Shown piece by piece: positions 36,241 to 45,800 of a stretch of 64,000 nucleotides of DNA. A program made the position numbers and the translations under genes. The DNA is from Adhaeribacter rhizoryzae (GTDB lineage Bacteria > Bacteroidota > Bacteroidia > Cytophagales > Hymenobacteraceae): contig NZ_VWSF01000005.1 of assembly GCF_008629685.1 (NCBI RefSeq), forward strand, positions 229,688 through 293,687, written 5' to 3'. A model generated the notes under the pieces. That model searched no databases, was not told where the DNA came from, and saw nothing but the letters and a program-made list of their open reading frames with translations. The first letter of the stretch is position 1; each line of letters opens with the position of its first letter.

Positions 36241-37191
36241 TTATTGCAAAGAGGCTAGTTGCTTTTGTAACTCAGCCAGCTTTTCTGAGGCACCGGTAAA
36301 GCCCAGCATTTGCGCAACCTGTAAATCGCTGTAAGCCAGCCGTAGTTTTCTCTGCTTTATTCTTTCGCTGCCGCGCAAATAATAAGCCTCGCCATTGCTC
36401 TGATTTTTACGGATGGCTTGGTTAAAAAGAGAAATAGCCTTAGAACTCTGGCCGGCCACCTGGTAGGCGCGCGCCAGACTCATGTTACCGTAAAAAGCTT
36501 TTGGGTGCAACCGCCGGGCAGATTCAAACGAAGAAACAGCCATACGGTGCAAACCCATTTCCAGCATTACTTCCCCGCGATTATAATGGGCCGTATAATC
36601 ATACGGGAAAAGGTCAATGGCTTTTTCTAAATCTTCGAGCGCGCCTGTCAGGTTACCGGTTTTTCTTTTCGGAAAACTCCGGTTCAGGTAATACCGGTTA
36701 ACTTTAGGTTGGCGAGTTATTAAGGTGTCGTAAACAGTAATGGCTTCGTAGTAGTGGTGGGTAGTGGTTAAAGCAATAGCTTTATTATTCAGGGCATCGT
36801 TAAAATTGGGTTGAATAGTTAGAGCCCGATCCAGATTTTCCAGGGCTAGTTTGTAATGCCCGTACTGCAAATACAGCGTACCCAAGTTAAAATAAGCCAT
36901 GGCATATTTAGGATTAATCCTTAAAGCTTGCTCATAATCGGCCACAGCCCCGTAATAGTCGTTTAGCGATACTTTAACGGCCGCCCGCAGGTTATAAGCC
37001 GAGTCGTATGCCGGATTTAGCAGTAATAATTTGTTTAAACTTTTTAAAGCTTGTTTATGAGCGCCACTGTGTAAATTAATTTTTGAATGGGCATAAAGCC
37101 GACGCACTTTCCGGTCATGAGGCTTCGCCGACAGTAAGCCAAATGATAGCAATATTATAAATAGTATTCTTGAGTAATGTTGTACCATCAT
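36241..37191 (-). CDS. Exported tetratricopeptide-repeat protein
   Basis: 316 residues with a signal sequence (MMVQHYSRILFIILLSFGLLSA, cleavage near 22) followed by about seven TPR units. Examples are AYNLRAAVKVSLNDYYGAVADYEQALRINP, AYFNLGTLYLQYGHYKLALENLDRALTIQP and AHYNRGEVMLEMGLHRMAVSSFESARRLHP. It is likely a periplasmic scaffold; the partner is unknown. It appears monocistronic. Confidence 0.85.
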   Translation of the reverse strand: MMVQHYSRILFIILLSFGLLSAKPHDRKVRRLYAHSKINLHSGAHKQALKSLNKLLLLNPAYDSAYNLRAAVKVSLNDYYGAVADYEQALRINPKYAMAYFNLGTLYLQYGHYKLALENLDRALTIQPNFNDALNNKAIALTTTHHYYEAITVYDTLITRQPKVNRYYLNRSFPKRKTGNLTGALEDLEKAIDLFPYDYTAHYNRGEVMLEMGLHRMAVSSFESARRLHPKAFYGNMSLARAYQVAGQSSKAISLFNQAIRKNQSNGEAYYLRGSERIKQRKLRLAYSDLQVAQMLGFTGASEKLAELQKQLASLQ

Positions 37192-37408
37192 ACCGAAATA
37201 TACCCTCCCATGTACTAATTTAAGTAAATTGAAGCATTTAATCCAGAAAAGTAAGCCTTATTTTTAGGGTAACTAATTTTTTTAATAATAGTTTTCTTCC
37301 GCTCAAAAAAATATTTATAGTGGTTGCAAAAAATCTTTGCAAGGGTTTTCAGAAGCGCAGCAACTAAAAATATTAAGAGGAGAAAAGAAGTTTAGGTTAG
37401 TAATAATA

Positions 37409-38770
37409 TTAAAATGTAATCCGGAATTTTTGCAGGTCCGGGTCGTATTTCTTTTTACGAATTAGTTCGTGCTTATATATTAAGTTGCCTAGTTTGTTCA
37501 TAAAAGGCAAGCCTACGTTATCGTACTCGTATTTATCGTCGTTAAATATTAAGTCTTCGTTGGCCAGAATTACGGCCGTTAAAAAGAACTCCACGTTATT
37601 TTCGAAATCTACAACATAAGCATTATCAATCAGGTAGCCGTAAGCCCAGCCAGCCTTGTTAAATATTCTGATATTTGAGGGAATGGGTTCTTTGGTGCCG
37701 CCAAACATAAAAAATTTGCCGTAGCTATCATTAAATTCCTGGGGGTTGTAGCTGGGGTAACTACTTTCCCGCGGCCGCATAGCCATATATTTATACAAGA
37801 AATTATAATCGTCGGGTGTCAGGTTAAAGCGTTTTTTGGCCGGGGTAGCCTCCGGAAAAATAACCGACTGTAATATTTCGTGCAGGTTTTTTATCGAAAT
37901 ATTATTCCGCTCCGAAAAATCTATGGGGCTGTTTATTAACTGACCATCCTGGTAAAAGCCCTTGCCCACCAACGTAGTTTTTAGCTTGTTAGAGTAAATA
38001 TTAGGGTTAAAAACCAAGGGTTGCTGGTAAATAATTTTATTGTCGTGGTAAAAAGTTATGGGGTTGGTGTAACGGCCGTGCGCCGCATTGTCGCCTACCG
38101 AGAGCCGGTGCAGTAAGCGTACTTCTTTATAGCCTTTCTGGTGCAGCGTTTGGTTTAAAGTTTCTTGGCCCACAAATTCATAAAGCCGGTTGTAAGCATC
38201 GTTGTCGCTGACTAAAAATATTTTTTTAATGTATTGCGCCACCGAAGCTTTGCCATTGGCGGCGGTGGAGTCGGAGCGTACGCGGGTTTGTTTTTGGTAA
38301 GCGCTATCTATGTTAAGGGGCGTATCTTTGGTTAAGCCCGGAATATTCAGGTTATTAATTTTTTCGAGAGCCGCCAGGGCACCGGGCAGTTTAACGGTAC
38401 TGGCGGGGTAAAAATATTTTTCGGAGTTTAAGTTGTAAGCGTAAGAAGTAAATTTTGGAAGGTTGTTTTTGTCGCGGTTTATCTGGGTATACAATATTTG
38501 CACCTGGTATTTATCGGGGTGTACTACAATTTCTTGCAGCAACGAATCGGAGGTTTGACGAAGAATCTGCTCTACCAAATTTCTTTTTTGCGCCTGAACG
38601 TTATTGCCAGCTAGTATGAACACAAAAATTAAAAATATTAAGGTAAAAAACAGGAAGGCCGCTTTTAATTTATTTACCTTACTTATTAACGTGTTAAACC
38701 AACCCAAGTGCTTTTTTGTGCCGGAATAAATAAAGCAAATTTTGTTATTAATATTACTCCAGCCTGGCAT
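37409..38770 (-). CDS. Class A beta-lactamase-related serine hydrolase
   Basis: 453 residues with a membrane/signal helix at 36-55, so periplasmic. Penicillin-recognising motifs are S124-T-V-K127 (YPASTVKLPG), S188-D-N190 (LVSDNDAYNRLYEF) and K372-A-G374 (FNKAGWAYGYL). The last is KAG instead of KTG. There is no obvious Glu166-type residue, and the protein is about 150 residues longer than class A beta-lactamases. An esterase or peptidase role is more likely than antibiotic hydrolysis. The 35-residue extension before the helix is odd and could mean a later start. Confidence 0.8.
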   Translation of the reverse strand: MPGWSNINNKICFIYSGTKKHLGWFNTLISKVNKLKAAFLFFTLIFLIFVFILAGNNVQAQKRNLVEQILRQTSDSLLQEIVVHPDKYQVQILYTQINRDKNNLPKFTSYAYNLNSEKYFYPASTVKLPGALAALEKINNLNIPGLTKDTPLNIDSAYQKQTRVRSDSTAANGKASVAQYIKKIFLVSDNDAYNRLYEFVGQETLNQTLHQKGYKEVRLLHRLSVGDNAAHGRYTNPITFYHDNKIIYQQPLVFNPNIYSNKLKTTLVGKGFYQDGQLINSPIDFSERNNISIKNLHEILQSVIFPEATPAKKRFNLTPDDYNFLYKYMAMRPRESSYPSYNPQEFNDSYGKFFMFGGTKEPIPSNIRIFNKAGWAYGYLIDNAYVVDFENNVEFFLTAVILANEDLIFNDDKYEYDNVGLPFMNKLGNLIYKHELIRKKKYDPDLQKFRITF

Positions 38771-39040
38771 AACCGGTTGACTTTAAGTAGCGAAAATAAT
38801 TTATTAAGTAAGCTAATATTTTAATTTTTAATAATATACGGCAACTAACCAAAATTAACGAGAAATTTTATCGCCTACTTTAACCCACAAAATCGGCAAT
38901 ATTTAAGGCTACCCAGTATTCAGATAATAGGAAGCCAGGGTAGCCGTTAGCGTTCAATTAAAGTTAAAGCGCCGGGCCTGGAAAATGAAAATAAAAAATT
39001 AAGTTTAGCGAATTACTTACTTGCCACCACATTTACTATT

Positions 39041-40471
39041 ATGCACTTTAACTTTTTACTGAAAAACAAAAAGCGCAACCTTTGGCTTGCCTTGGCCTTA
39101 TGGAGTTTCGCTTTCGTTCAATCTGTTTCCAAAGTTTCGGCCCAGCACTTGCTAAAAGTAAGCGAAAACAAACGCTACCTGGTGCGCGAAAACAACCAGC
39201 CTTTCTTTTATTTAGGCGATACGGCCTGGGAATTGTTTCACCGGTTAAACCGCGAAGAAGCTGACCGGTATTTAAAGGATCGGGCCGATAAAGGATTTAC
39301 TGTTATTCAGGCGGTGGTGCTGGCGGAACTCGATGGCTTGCGCGATCCCAATCCTTATGGGCACTTGCCGCTAATAAATGAAGACCCCACCAAACCCAAC
39401 GAAGAATATTTTAAGCACGTTGATTATATTGTAAATAAAGCCGAGCAGTTGGGCTTGTATATTGGCCTATTACCTACCTGGGGCGATAAAGTATTTAAAA
39501 ACACCTGGGGCACGGGGCCCGAAATATTTAACTCCCAAAATGCGCGCGCTTTTGGCGCGTACGTGGGTCGGCGTTATAAAAACAAACCTATTATTTGGGT
39601 AATGGGCGGCGACCGGAATCCGCGGCACGAACAGGATGTGGCCATTTGGCGCGCTATGGCCGAAGGTGTTGTTGCCGGAGCCGGCGACGGCAACCCGGAT
39701 AAAGTTATGATGACCTACCACCCGCAGCCAAAAGCGCAAGGCGGTTCTTCTACCTGGTTTCATAACGATAAATGGCTTGATTTTAACATGTTTCAGACGG
39801 GGCATTGCCGTAACTTACCCGTTTACGATAATATTTCGCACGATTATAACCTGGCTAACACCAAACCCACTATGGATGGCGAACCCATTTACGAAGACCA
39901 TCCGGTTTGTTTTAACGCCAAAGAAAATGGTTACTCGGCGGCATACGATGTGCGTCGCTCGGCCTACCTGGCTTTGTTTGCCGGGGCGCACGGCCATACG
40001 TACGGTTGCCACAGCATCTGGCAAATGAATAACCCGAAAGGTAAAAACGTAAATACGCCACTGGGGCCGTGGTACGAAGCCATTAATTTGCCGGGCAGCG
40101 GCCAAATGTCGCATGTGAGGGCTTTAATAGAGTCGCGGCCCATTTTAGAGCGGGTGCCCGACCAAAGTTTAATAACCGAAGCTTTTAGCGGAGGCGAGCG
40201 CATCCAAAGTACCCGGGGCAAAGATTACGCTTTTGTTTACAGTACAGCCGGCAAGCCCTTTACGGTTAACATGGGCAAAATATCGGGCAAACAGGTTAAC
40301 GCTACCTGGTACGACCCCCGCACCGGCGTAAGCACTGCGGCCGGTAAATTCCGTAACAACGGCACCCAAATATTTACGCCGCCCAGCCAGGGCCGCGATA
40401 ACGATTGGGTTTTAATTTTGGATGATGCGACCAAAAATTATCCGGCTCCTAAAAAGTGGAATAAATCTTAA
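39041..40471 (+). CDS. Glycoside hydrolase, GH140-type (DUF4038) family
   Basis: 476 residues with a signal peptide (residues 10-34, VQSVSKVSAQ). The DUF4038/GH140 barrel shows PFFYLGDTAWELFHRLNREEADRYL, WVMGGDRNP and the acidic DGEPIYEDHP, where the catalytic Asp/Glu are expected. A C-terminal beta domain (VYSTAGKPFTVNMGKISGKQVNATWYDPRTG) matches the 'collagen-binding' tail common in this family. GH140 includes apiosidases acting on pectic side chains. The actual substrate is not known. No SusC/SusD pair is nearby. A nucleoside hydrolase follows on the same strand. Confidence 0.87.
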   Translation: MHFNFLLKNKKRNLWLALALWSFAFVQSVSKVSAQHLLKVSENKRYLVRENNQPFFYLGDTAWELFHRLNREEADRYLKDRADKGFTVIQAVVLAELDGLRDPNPYGHLPLINEDPTKPNEEYFKHVDYIVNKAEQLGLYIGLLPTWGDKVFKNTWGTGPEIFNSQNARAFGAYVGRRYKNKPIIWVMGGDRNPRHEQDVAIWRAMAEGVVAGAGDGNPDKVMMTYHPQPKAQGGSSTWFHNDKWLDFNMFQTGHCRNLPVYDNISHDYNLANTKPTMDGEPIYEDHPVCFNAKENGYSAAYDVRRSAYLALFAGAHGHTYGCHSIWQMNNPKGKNVNTPLGPWYEAINLPGSGQMSHVRALIESRPILERVPDQSLITEAFSGGERIQSTRGKDYAFVYSTAGKPFTVNMGKISGKQVNATWYDPRTGVSTAAGKFRNNGTQIFTPPSQGRDNDWVLILDDATKNYPAPKKWNKS

Positions 40472-40610
40472 ACTGATTGATTAAGCAGGAATAATAAGTT
40501 TTAGGTTAGGTGTAAGGCTGATAGAAAAATTTTACAGAACTAAGCACCTATTTCCTTTAACTTATAATATTAAAATGCGAAAATAGTAAAGCTTTAAATA
40601 TTAATCTTAA

Positions 40611-41654
40611 ATGAAAAATATTACAAAATCGGCCCTGGTCTTTTTGGCTTTGGGAATATTGGGATACTTAGGTAAAGGACTGCTACCAAAGGCAGTTGCC
40701 AATAATAAAACCAGCCCGAAAGAAGTAAATAAACCAAAGCCATTGCCCATTATTCTGGATACCGATATTGCTCCTGATTTTGACGATGCTGGTGCCATGG
40801 CGGTTTTACATGCCTTAGCCGATAAAGGCGAAGCTAAAATATTGGCTACCATAAGTTGTAACCGCTATGCGGGTTGTGCGCCTTTGCTGGAGGTAATTAA
40901 TAATTATTACAATAAGCCAAATATTCCAATTGGGGCAGTTAAAAACGAAGGCGCTGATTTTGGTGATAAAAACAAGTGGAACGAAGTAGTAGTAGCCAAC
41001 TTTCCGCACCAGCTTAAAACCACCGACGATGCACCGGATGCGGTGGAAGTTTACCGCTCAATACTGGCAAAGCAACCCAACAAGAGCGCAATAATTGTAA
41101 CGGTTGGGTTTTTAACTAACCTGAAAAATTTGTTGCAATCGGGGCCGGATAAATATAGTAAACTAGATGGTGCCGCATTGGTGGCTAAAAAGGTGAAGAA
41201 ACTGGTGGTAATGGGCGGGGCTTTCCCGCAAGGCAAAGAGTTTAATATTCACATCGATGCCCCTTCTTCTAAATATACCTTTGCGCATTGGCCCACGCCG
41301 GTACTGTTCAGCGGGGTCGAAATCGGGAATAAAATATTAACGGGCAATCGTTTAGTTCAGTTAGGCGCGGCTAATAATCCTGTGCGGCAGAGTTATGATT
41401 ATTGCTTAAAAACGTATCAAGGCCAAACGCACCCAAATGGCCGCATGAGCTGGGACCAAACGGCGGTATTAGCGGCCGTACGCGGCCCGGAACCTTACTG
41501 GGATGTTGTAACCGGCCAGATAAAAATTAACGAGGATGGTACCAACGAATGGATTGACGGGGGAAATAAACAGCATAGTTACCTGGTTCCGAAAATGCTA
41601 CCCGAAGAAGTAGCTGTAGTAATTGAAGATTTAATGCTGCACGAACCAAAGTAA
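40611..41654 (+). CDS. Exported inosine/uridine-preferring nucleoside hydrolase
   Basis: Hydrolyses the N-glycosidic bond of ribonucleosides. 347 residues with an N-terminal signal (about 1-30) and the calcium-binding cluster ILDTDIAPDFDDAGAM, followed by KKLVVMGGAFPQG, FNIHIDAPSSKYTF and SWDQTAVLAAVRGPEPYW. The Asp cluster is spaced DxDxxxDxDD, slightly longer than the classic DTDPGxDD. Its export suggests scavenging of extracytoplasmic nucleosides. It is 139 bases downstream of the GH140 gene. Confidence 0.9.
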   Translation: MKNITKSALVFLALGILGYLGKGLLPKAVANNKTSPKEVNKPKPLPIILDTDIAPDFDDAGAMAVLHALADKGEAKILATISCNRYAGCAPLLEVINNYYNKPNIPIGAVKNEGADFGDKNKWNEVVVANFPHQLKTTDDAPDAVEVYRSILAKQPNKSAIIVTVGFLTNLKNLLQSGPDKYSKLDGAALVAKKVKKLVVMGGAFPQGKEFNIHIDAPSSKYTFAHWPTPVLFSGVEIGNKILTGNRLVQLGAANNPVRQSYDYCLKTYQGQTHPNGRMSWDQTAVLAAVRGPEPYWDVVTGQIKINEDGTNEWIDGGNKQHSYLVPKMLPEEVAVVIEDLMLHEPK

Positions 41655-41703
41655 TATTTAAGAGCGGCAAGCTAACCTTTATATTAGTCTTTGGAACTCA
41701 TCT

Positions 41704-41762
41704 CTGTCATTCAGGAGGAACCTATTTGGCTGCCTACTACATAGTTTCCTCCTGAATGACAG
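41704..41762. repeat. REP-like palindromic element
   Basis: 17-bp perfect arms CTGTCATTCAGGAGGAA/TTCCTCCTGAATGACAG, extended inward by CTAT/ATAG after one mismatch, enclose a 15-nt loop. It is not followed by a U-run. The size and intergenic position resemble REP/RAYT-type dispersed repeats. No second copy is seen in this window. Confidence 0.6.
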
Positions 41763-41848
41763 GGATGGGTTTCTTAAACCCTCATTATTTAAAATATTGC
41801 GCATTATTAGTTAATAATTTAAGAGCAGTTTTGCCGGAATTTAAAAAC

Positions 41849-41883
41849 AAAAAGGCTTGGGCAAATATTGCCCAAGCCTTTTT
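41849..41883. terminator. Terminator downstream of the PorP/SprF gene
   Basis: AAAAAGGCTTGGGCAA/TTGCCCAAGCCTTTTT, a 16-bp perfect stem, lies 18 bases past the minus-strand gene's stop and ends in a T-run on both strands. Confidence 0.9.
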
Positions 41884-41901
41884 GTTTTACTTAAAACAGG
41901 C

Positions 41902-42879
41902 TTACCAAATACTAATTGGCCGGTTAGCATTTCTTTCCTTAGCTGAAAACAGGTTATAGGTTAACAGGAGTTCGTTTGAGCTGCGGTTTGAAGCATTGGC
42001 GTTGCGGGTAGCGGTTTCGTAGGCGTAGCCAAATTTTACCTGGCGTAATTGCACACCGGCGGTTAAGGTATAAGCCAAATCTTTACGGTAACCGGCGCCA
42101 GCCCAGAAAGTATTGTTAAATACTCCTTTTACCTGGCCTTCCAGGGTTTCTTTTAACATGGCATCGTAGCGATAAATACCGTTAACCACAAAGCCAAACT
42201 GCTCCGATAAACTTTTCCGGAAGCCAGCCTGCACCAAGTGCTGGGTATTGGTACCGTTGTGCAGGTAATATCCCGATGAAACCAATTTACCTTTAGCGGC
42301 ATCTTGTAGTGCGTATCCCAGGTAAAAATTTTCTGCATTTAACACCAATCCCACGTTCACATCAACTTTATCGGAGTTGTTATCGCTGATTAAAATATCC
42401 TGGTACTCGGGGTCGTTGGCCTGATCCAGCGTAAGCATGTTGTAATCTAATTTAACAAAAGCGTAGGTGAGGGCAGCGCCGGCCCGGAGACTCAGTTTTT
42501 CTGATAACCTAACCTGCGAAGCATAATTTAGTTGAACTTGGCCTTCTTTAAACGGACCAAAAGTTTCGTGTAGTAAGGAAACGCCCATGGCGTTGCGGGC
42601 GCTTGTTTCTAACCCGGCTGCTGGCTGATTACTGCTGTTTTCTGCTCCTTTTAAATCTGCCAGGTCAAACTCGCCCGCAATAAAGCCGGTACGGGGCGCA
42701 TTCTCAAAGCCGGTCCATTGGTTGCGGTAAAAACTTTTCAGTACCGAGCCCTCGTGTCCGGTAAAGGCGGGGTTAAAATACGGCTGAAACAGCGCAAAAT
42801 TAGTGATGTGTTTTCTGCTTTGGGCATTAGCACCCAAAGCAGCAATTATTAAGAATATTATTAAAGAAAACTTTTTCAT
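41902..42879 (-). CDS. Type IX secretion system membrane protein, PorP/SprF family
   Basis: 325 residues with a signal peptide (1-19, GANAQ). The outer-membrane beta-barrel body starts with the family hallmark HITNFALFQPYFNPAFTGHEGSVLKSFYRNQW. PorP/SprF proteins work with T9SS cargo that carries type-B C-terminal domains and attach or stabilise it at the surface. It follows the large type-B cargo gene by 7 bases, the usual cargo-SprF operon. Confidence 0.93.
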   Translation of the reverse strand: MKKFSLIIFLIIAALGANAQSRKHITNFALFQPYFNPAFTGHEGSVLKSFYRNQWTGFENAPRTGFIAGEFDLADLKGAENSSNQPAAGLETSARNAMGVSLLHETFGPFKEGQVQLNYASQVRLSEKLSLRAGAALTYAFVKLDYNMLTLDQANDPEYQDILISDNNSDKVDVNVGLVLNAENFYLGYALQDAAKGKLVSSGYYLHNGTNTQHLVQAGFRKSLSEQFGFVVNGIYRYDAMLKETLEGQVKGVFNNTFWAGAGYRKDLAYTLTAGVQLRQVKFGYAYETATRNANASNRSSNELLLTYNLFSAKERNANRPISIW

Positions 42880-42886
42880 TTTGTTA

Positions 42887-45800
42887 TTACTTTTTAAGAA
42901 CTGTAACTACCCCTTTCTTCGTCAGCTTAATATCTTCCACCTGAATCACGAAGAGGAAGGCGCCTTGCAATACTTGTCCGTATTTGTTTTTGCCATCCCA
43001 GCCTTTCTCCGGATTATTAGTCTGGAATAAACGCACCCCCGATTGGTCAAATACTTCGATGGAAACTTTGTTGTAGAATTTAAGCTCCGGCACGCTCCAC
43101 TCGTCGTTTACGCCATCGCCGTTAGGCGTAAAAGCATTTACAATTTTCAGTTCAGCAGGTGCTTTGTCGTAAGCAGCTTTGGTTAGCTTAAATTCCCGCT
43201 CTAACTTATTGTTGTAAGGGTCGGTGGTAAGAATCCGCACGGTAAACTGGGTTTTACCAGATAAGCCTTTATGTGATTTCAGGAATAATTTATCTTCTTT
43301 TATCTCGAATAAATTATTGTCAGCGTCGCCGGCACCGGTTACCAGGGTGTACACAAATTCCGTATCGTCGGGGTCAGTGGTATTAAAGGTTCCTACTGCT
43401 TCTTCCGGCATAATATTCGGGCTGAAAGTATTTTTGCTAAAGGCGAGTGCAGTTGGTACTTTATTGGGCTCTACGGTTACTGTAATATTTGCTTCTAAAT
43501 TGTTCAGGTTGGTAGTTTCGGAGGCAATTGTTAAAGTACCAATTAGCGTGTAATTATCGGCAACTTTACCATCGTAACTACCAGTAGCCCAGGTAACCGC
43601 AATAATTTCTTTGGAATCATCGGAATAAGTAACCTCAGCGGTGGCCGGCAGCTTGCTGTTAAGCTGGGTAAAAGTGGTGCGAATAGGCACGTTTACATTA
43701 TTAGGGCTGGCTACTGCAATAATATTGCGGCGTACTGTAACGGTTTGGGTAGCGGTAGTAATATTGCCGGCAGCATCGGTTGCGGTCCAGGTTACGGTTG
43801 TAGTACCGGTTGGGAATTCAGCCGGGGCATTGTTGGTCACGCTGGTTACGGCACAGTTGTCGGCAGATACTGGAGTACCTAATGTTACATTTGCGGCCGT
43901 ATTTTTATTTGCATCAACATTTACAACTACGGCGGCCGGTGCTACCAGGCTGGGCGCAATATTGTCTTCTACGGTTACAATAGCGGTAGTAGTAGAAACA
44001 TTATTATGTTTGTCGGTTACAGTTAAAGTAACAGTATTGGTGCCGGCGTTGCTGCAATTAAAAGTTGTTTTAGAAAGCGCGATAGAAGCCAAACCGCAAA
44101 TATCAGAACTACCATTATTTACATCGGCGGCCGCTATGGTTACCTGGCCCGAAGCATCTAAAGCAACTGTAATATTCTTAGCAATTGCAACTGGAGCAAC
44201 TTTATCTTCTACAGTTACCGTTGCAGTAGCAGTGGAAATATTGCCGTGGATATCGGTTACAGTTAAAGTAACAGTATTTGCGCCAACGTTGCCGCAATCA
44301 AAAGTAGTTTTGGAAAGCGCTATAGAAGCAATGCCGCAGGCATCGGAACTGCCATTATTTACATCGGCAGCGGTAATGGTGGCCTGACCAGCCGCATCTA
44401 AAGCAACTTTAATATTTTTGGCTATTGCAGTTGGCGCAACTTTATCCTGCACGGTAACTATGGCCGTGGCCGTAGCATTGTTACCACTTTTATCGGTTAT
44501 GGTTAAGGTAACTTCATTTTCGCCAATATTACTGCAGTTAAAAGTTGTTTTGGAAAGCACGATAGACGCCAAACCACAAACATCAGCACTACCGTTGTTT
44601 ACATCGGCGGCGGTAATAACGGCCTGACCGGCAGCATTTAACGAAACGGTGATATTTTTGGCTTGGGCAACCGGGGCAATTTTGTCTTCTACGGTAACTA
44701 TTGCGGTTGCAGTAGAAATATTGCCGTGGTTATCGGTGGCGGTTAAAGTAACGGTATTCGCGCCAACATTGCTGCAATTGAAGGCTGTTTTAGATAGGGC
44801 TACAGAAGCAATGCCGCAAATATCAGTACTGCCGTTGTTAATGTCGGCAGTTGTAATAGTGGCCTGACCAGCAGCATCTAACGCAATGGTAATATTTTTA
44901 GCCAAAGCAACCGGCGCAACTTTATCCTGAACGGTTACCGTAGCAGTTGCGGTTGCCACATTGTTATAAATATCGGTTACGGTTAAAGTAACTTCATTTT
45001 CGCCAACGTTGCTGCAATCAAAAGTTGTTTTAGATAAAGCTAATGATTGAATGCCCGACGCATCAGAGCTGCCGTTATCAACATTGGCGGCCGTAATAGT
45101 TACTTGGCCGGCGGCATCTAACGAAACAGAAATGTTTTTAGTCCGCACGGTTGGAGCTATTTTATCGGCTATGGTTACTGTTATTTTGGCCCGTGCAGAA
45201 GTACAGCCACTAACGGTTTGGGATACCCAATATTCTTGTACACCAAACTGAGTAGTATTTGGGGTAGGAGCGGTTGCAGAACCGTTACCGCCCGTTGCCG
45301 TTGTATACCATAATAAATTCGTGCCGGTAGCTTGGGCTGCTAAGCTGGTAGCGGAGGCATTTTGGCTGTAAACAACATTGGTTACTACCGGTGCCGCCAC
45401 ATCGTTTAAAGTAACACTTACTGCCAAGTTAGTAGATTTAGAATCTCCATCGGCATCGGTTACAGTAATAGTTAAGGTTGCCGAACCGTATTGGCCGGCG
45501 GCTGGGCTAAGGGTAAGCGTCCGGTTAGCGCCGGCACCACCTAATATTACATTTGCTACCGGAATCAAATTTGGGTTAGATGAACTTACCGTTACGTTTA
45601 AAGCGGTAGCCGCCGTTTCAGCATCGCCTATGGTAAAAGGTATAGCCGCAGAAGTAGTATTTTGGCAAACCGAAACCGGGCTTATGCTGCTAATGGTAGG
45701 TAAAGCTTTGGTCGCGAATTGGGTTCTGTATACATCTGAGAATTGCGGCGTACCGTCTTCGTTTACAAAGTGAAAATCATAGTTTGTTGCCGCATTAAGG

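Noticed and set aside
39041..41654. GH140 gene and nucleoside hydrolase as part of a polysaccharide utilisation locus
   Set aside because: No SusC/SusD pair, regulator or further CAZyme lies next to them; only two exported hydrolases are seen.
41756..41959. Plus-strand frame of 67 codons after the nucleoside hydrolase
   Set aside because: It runs through a perfect terminator hairpin and into the 3' end of the PorP/SprF gene; no coding character.
43641..44387. Long plus-strand open frame (248 codons) inside the T9SS cargo region, and similar neighbours at 44418-45773
   Set aside because: They are antisense to the 1363-residue cargo gene. Their repeated valine/threonine-rich text mirrors its tandem repeats, and the minus-strand frame has a signal peptide, clear domains and a sorting tail.
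43980..45175. Regular repeats considered as a CRISPR array
   Set aside because: The 240-bp period is in frame and protein-coding; there are no short direct repeats with unique spacers and no cas genes.
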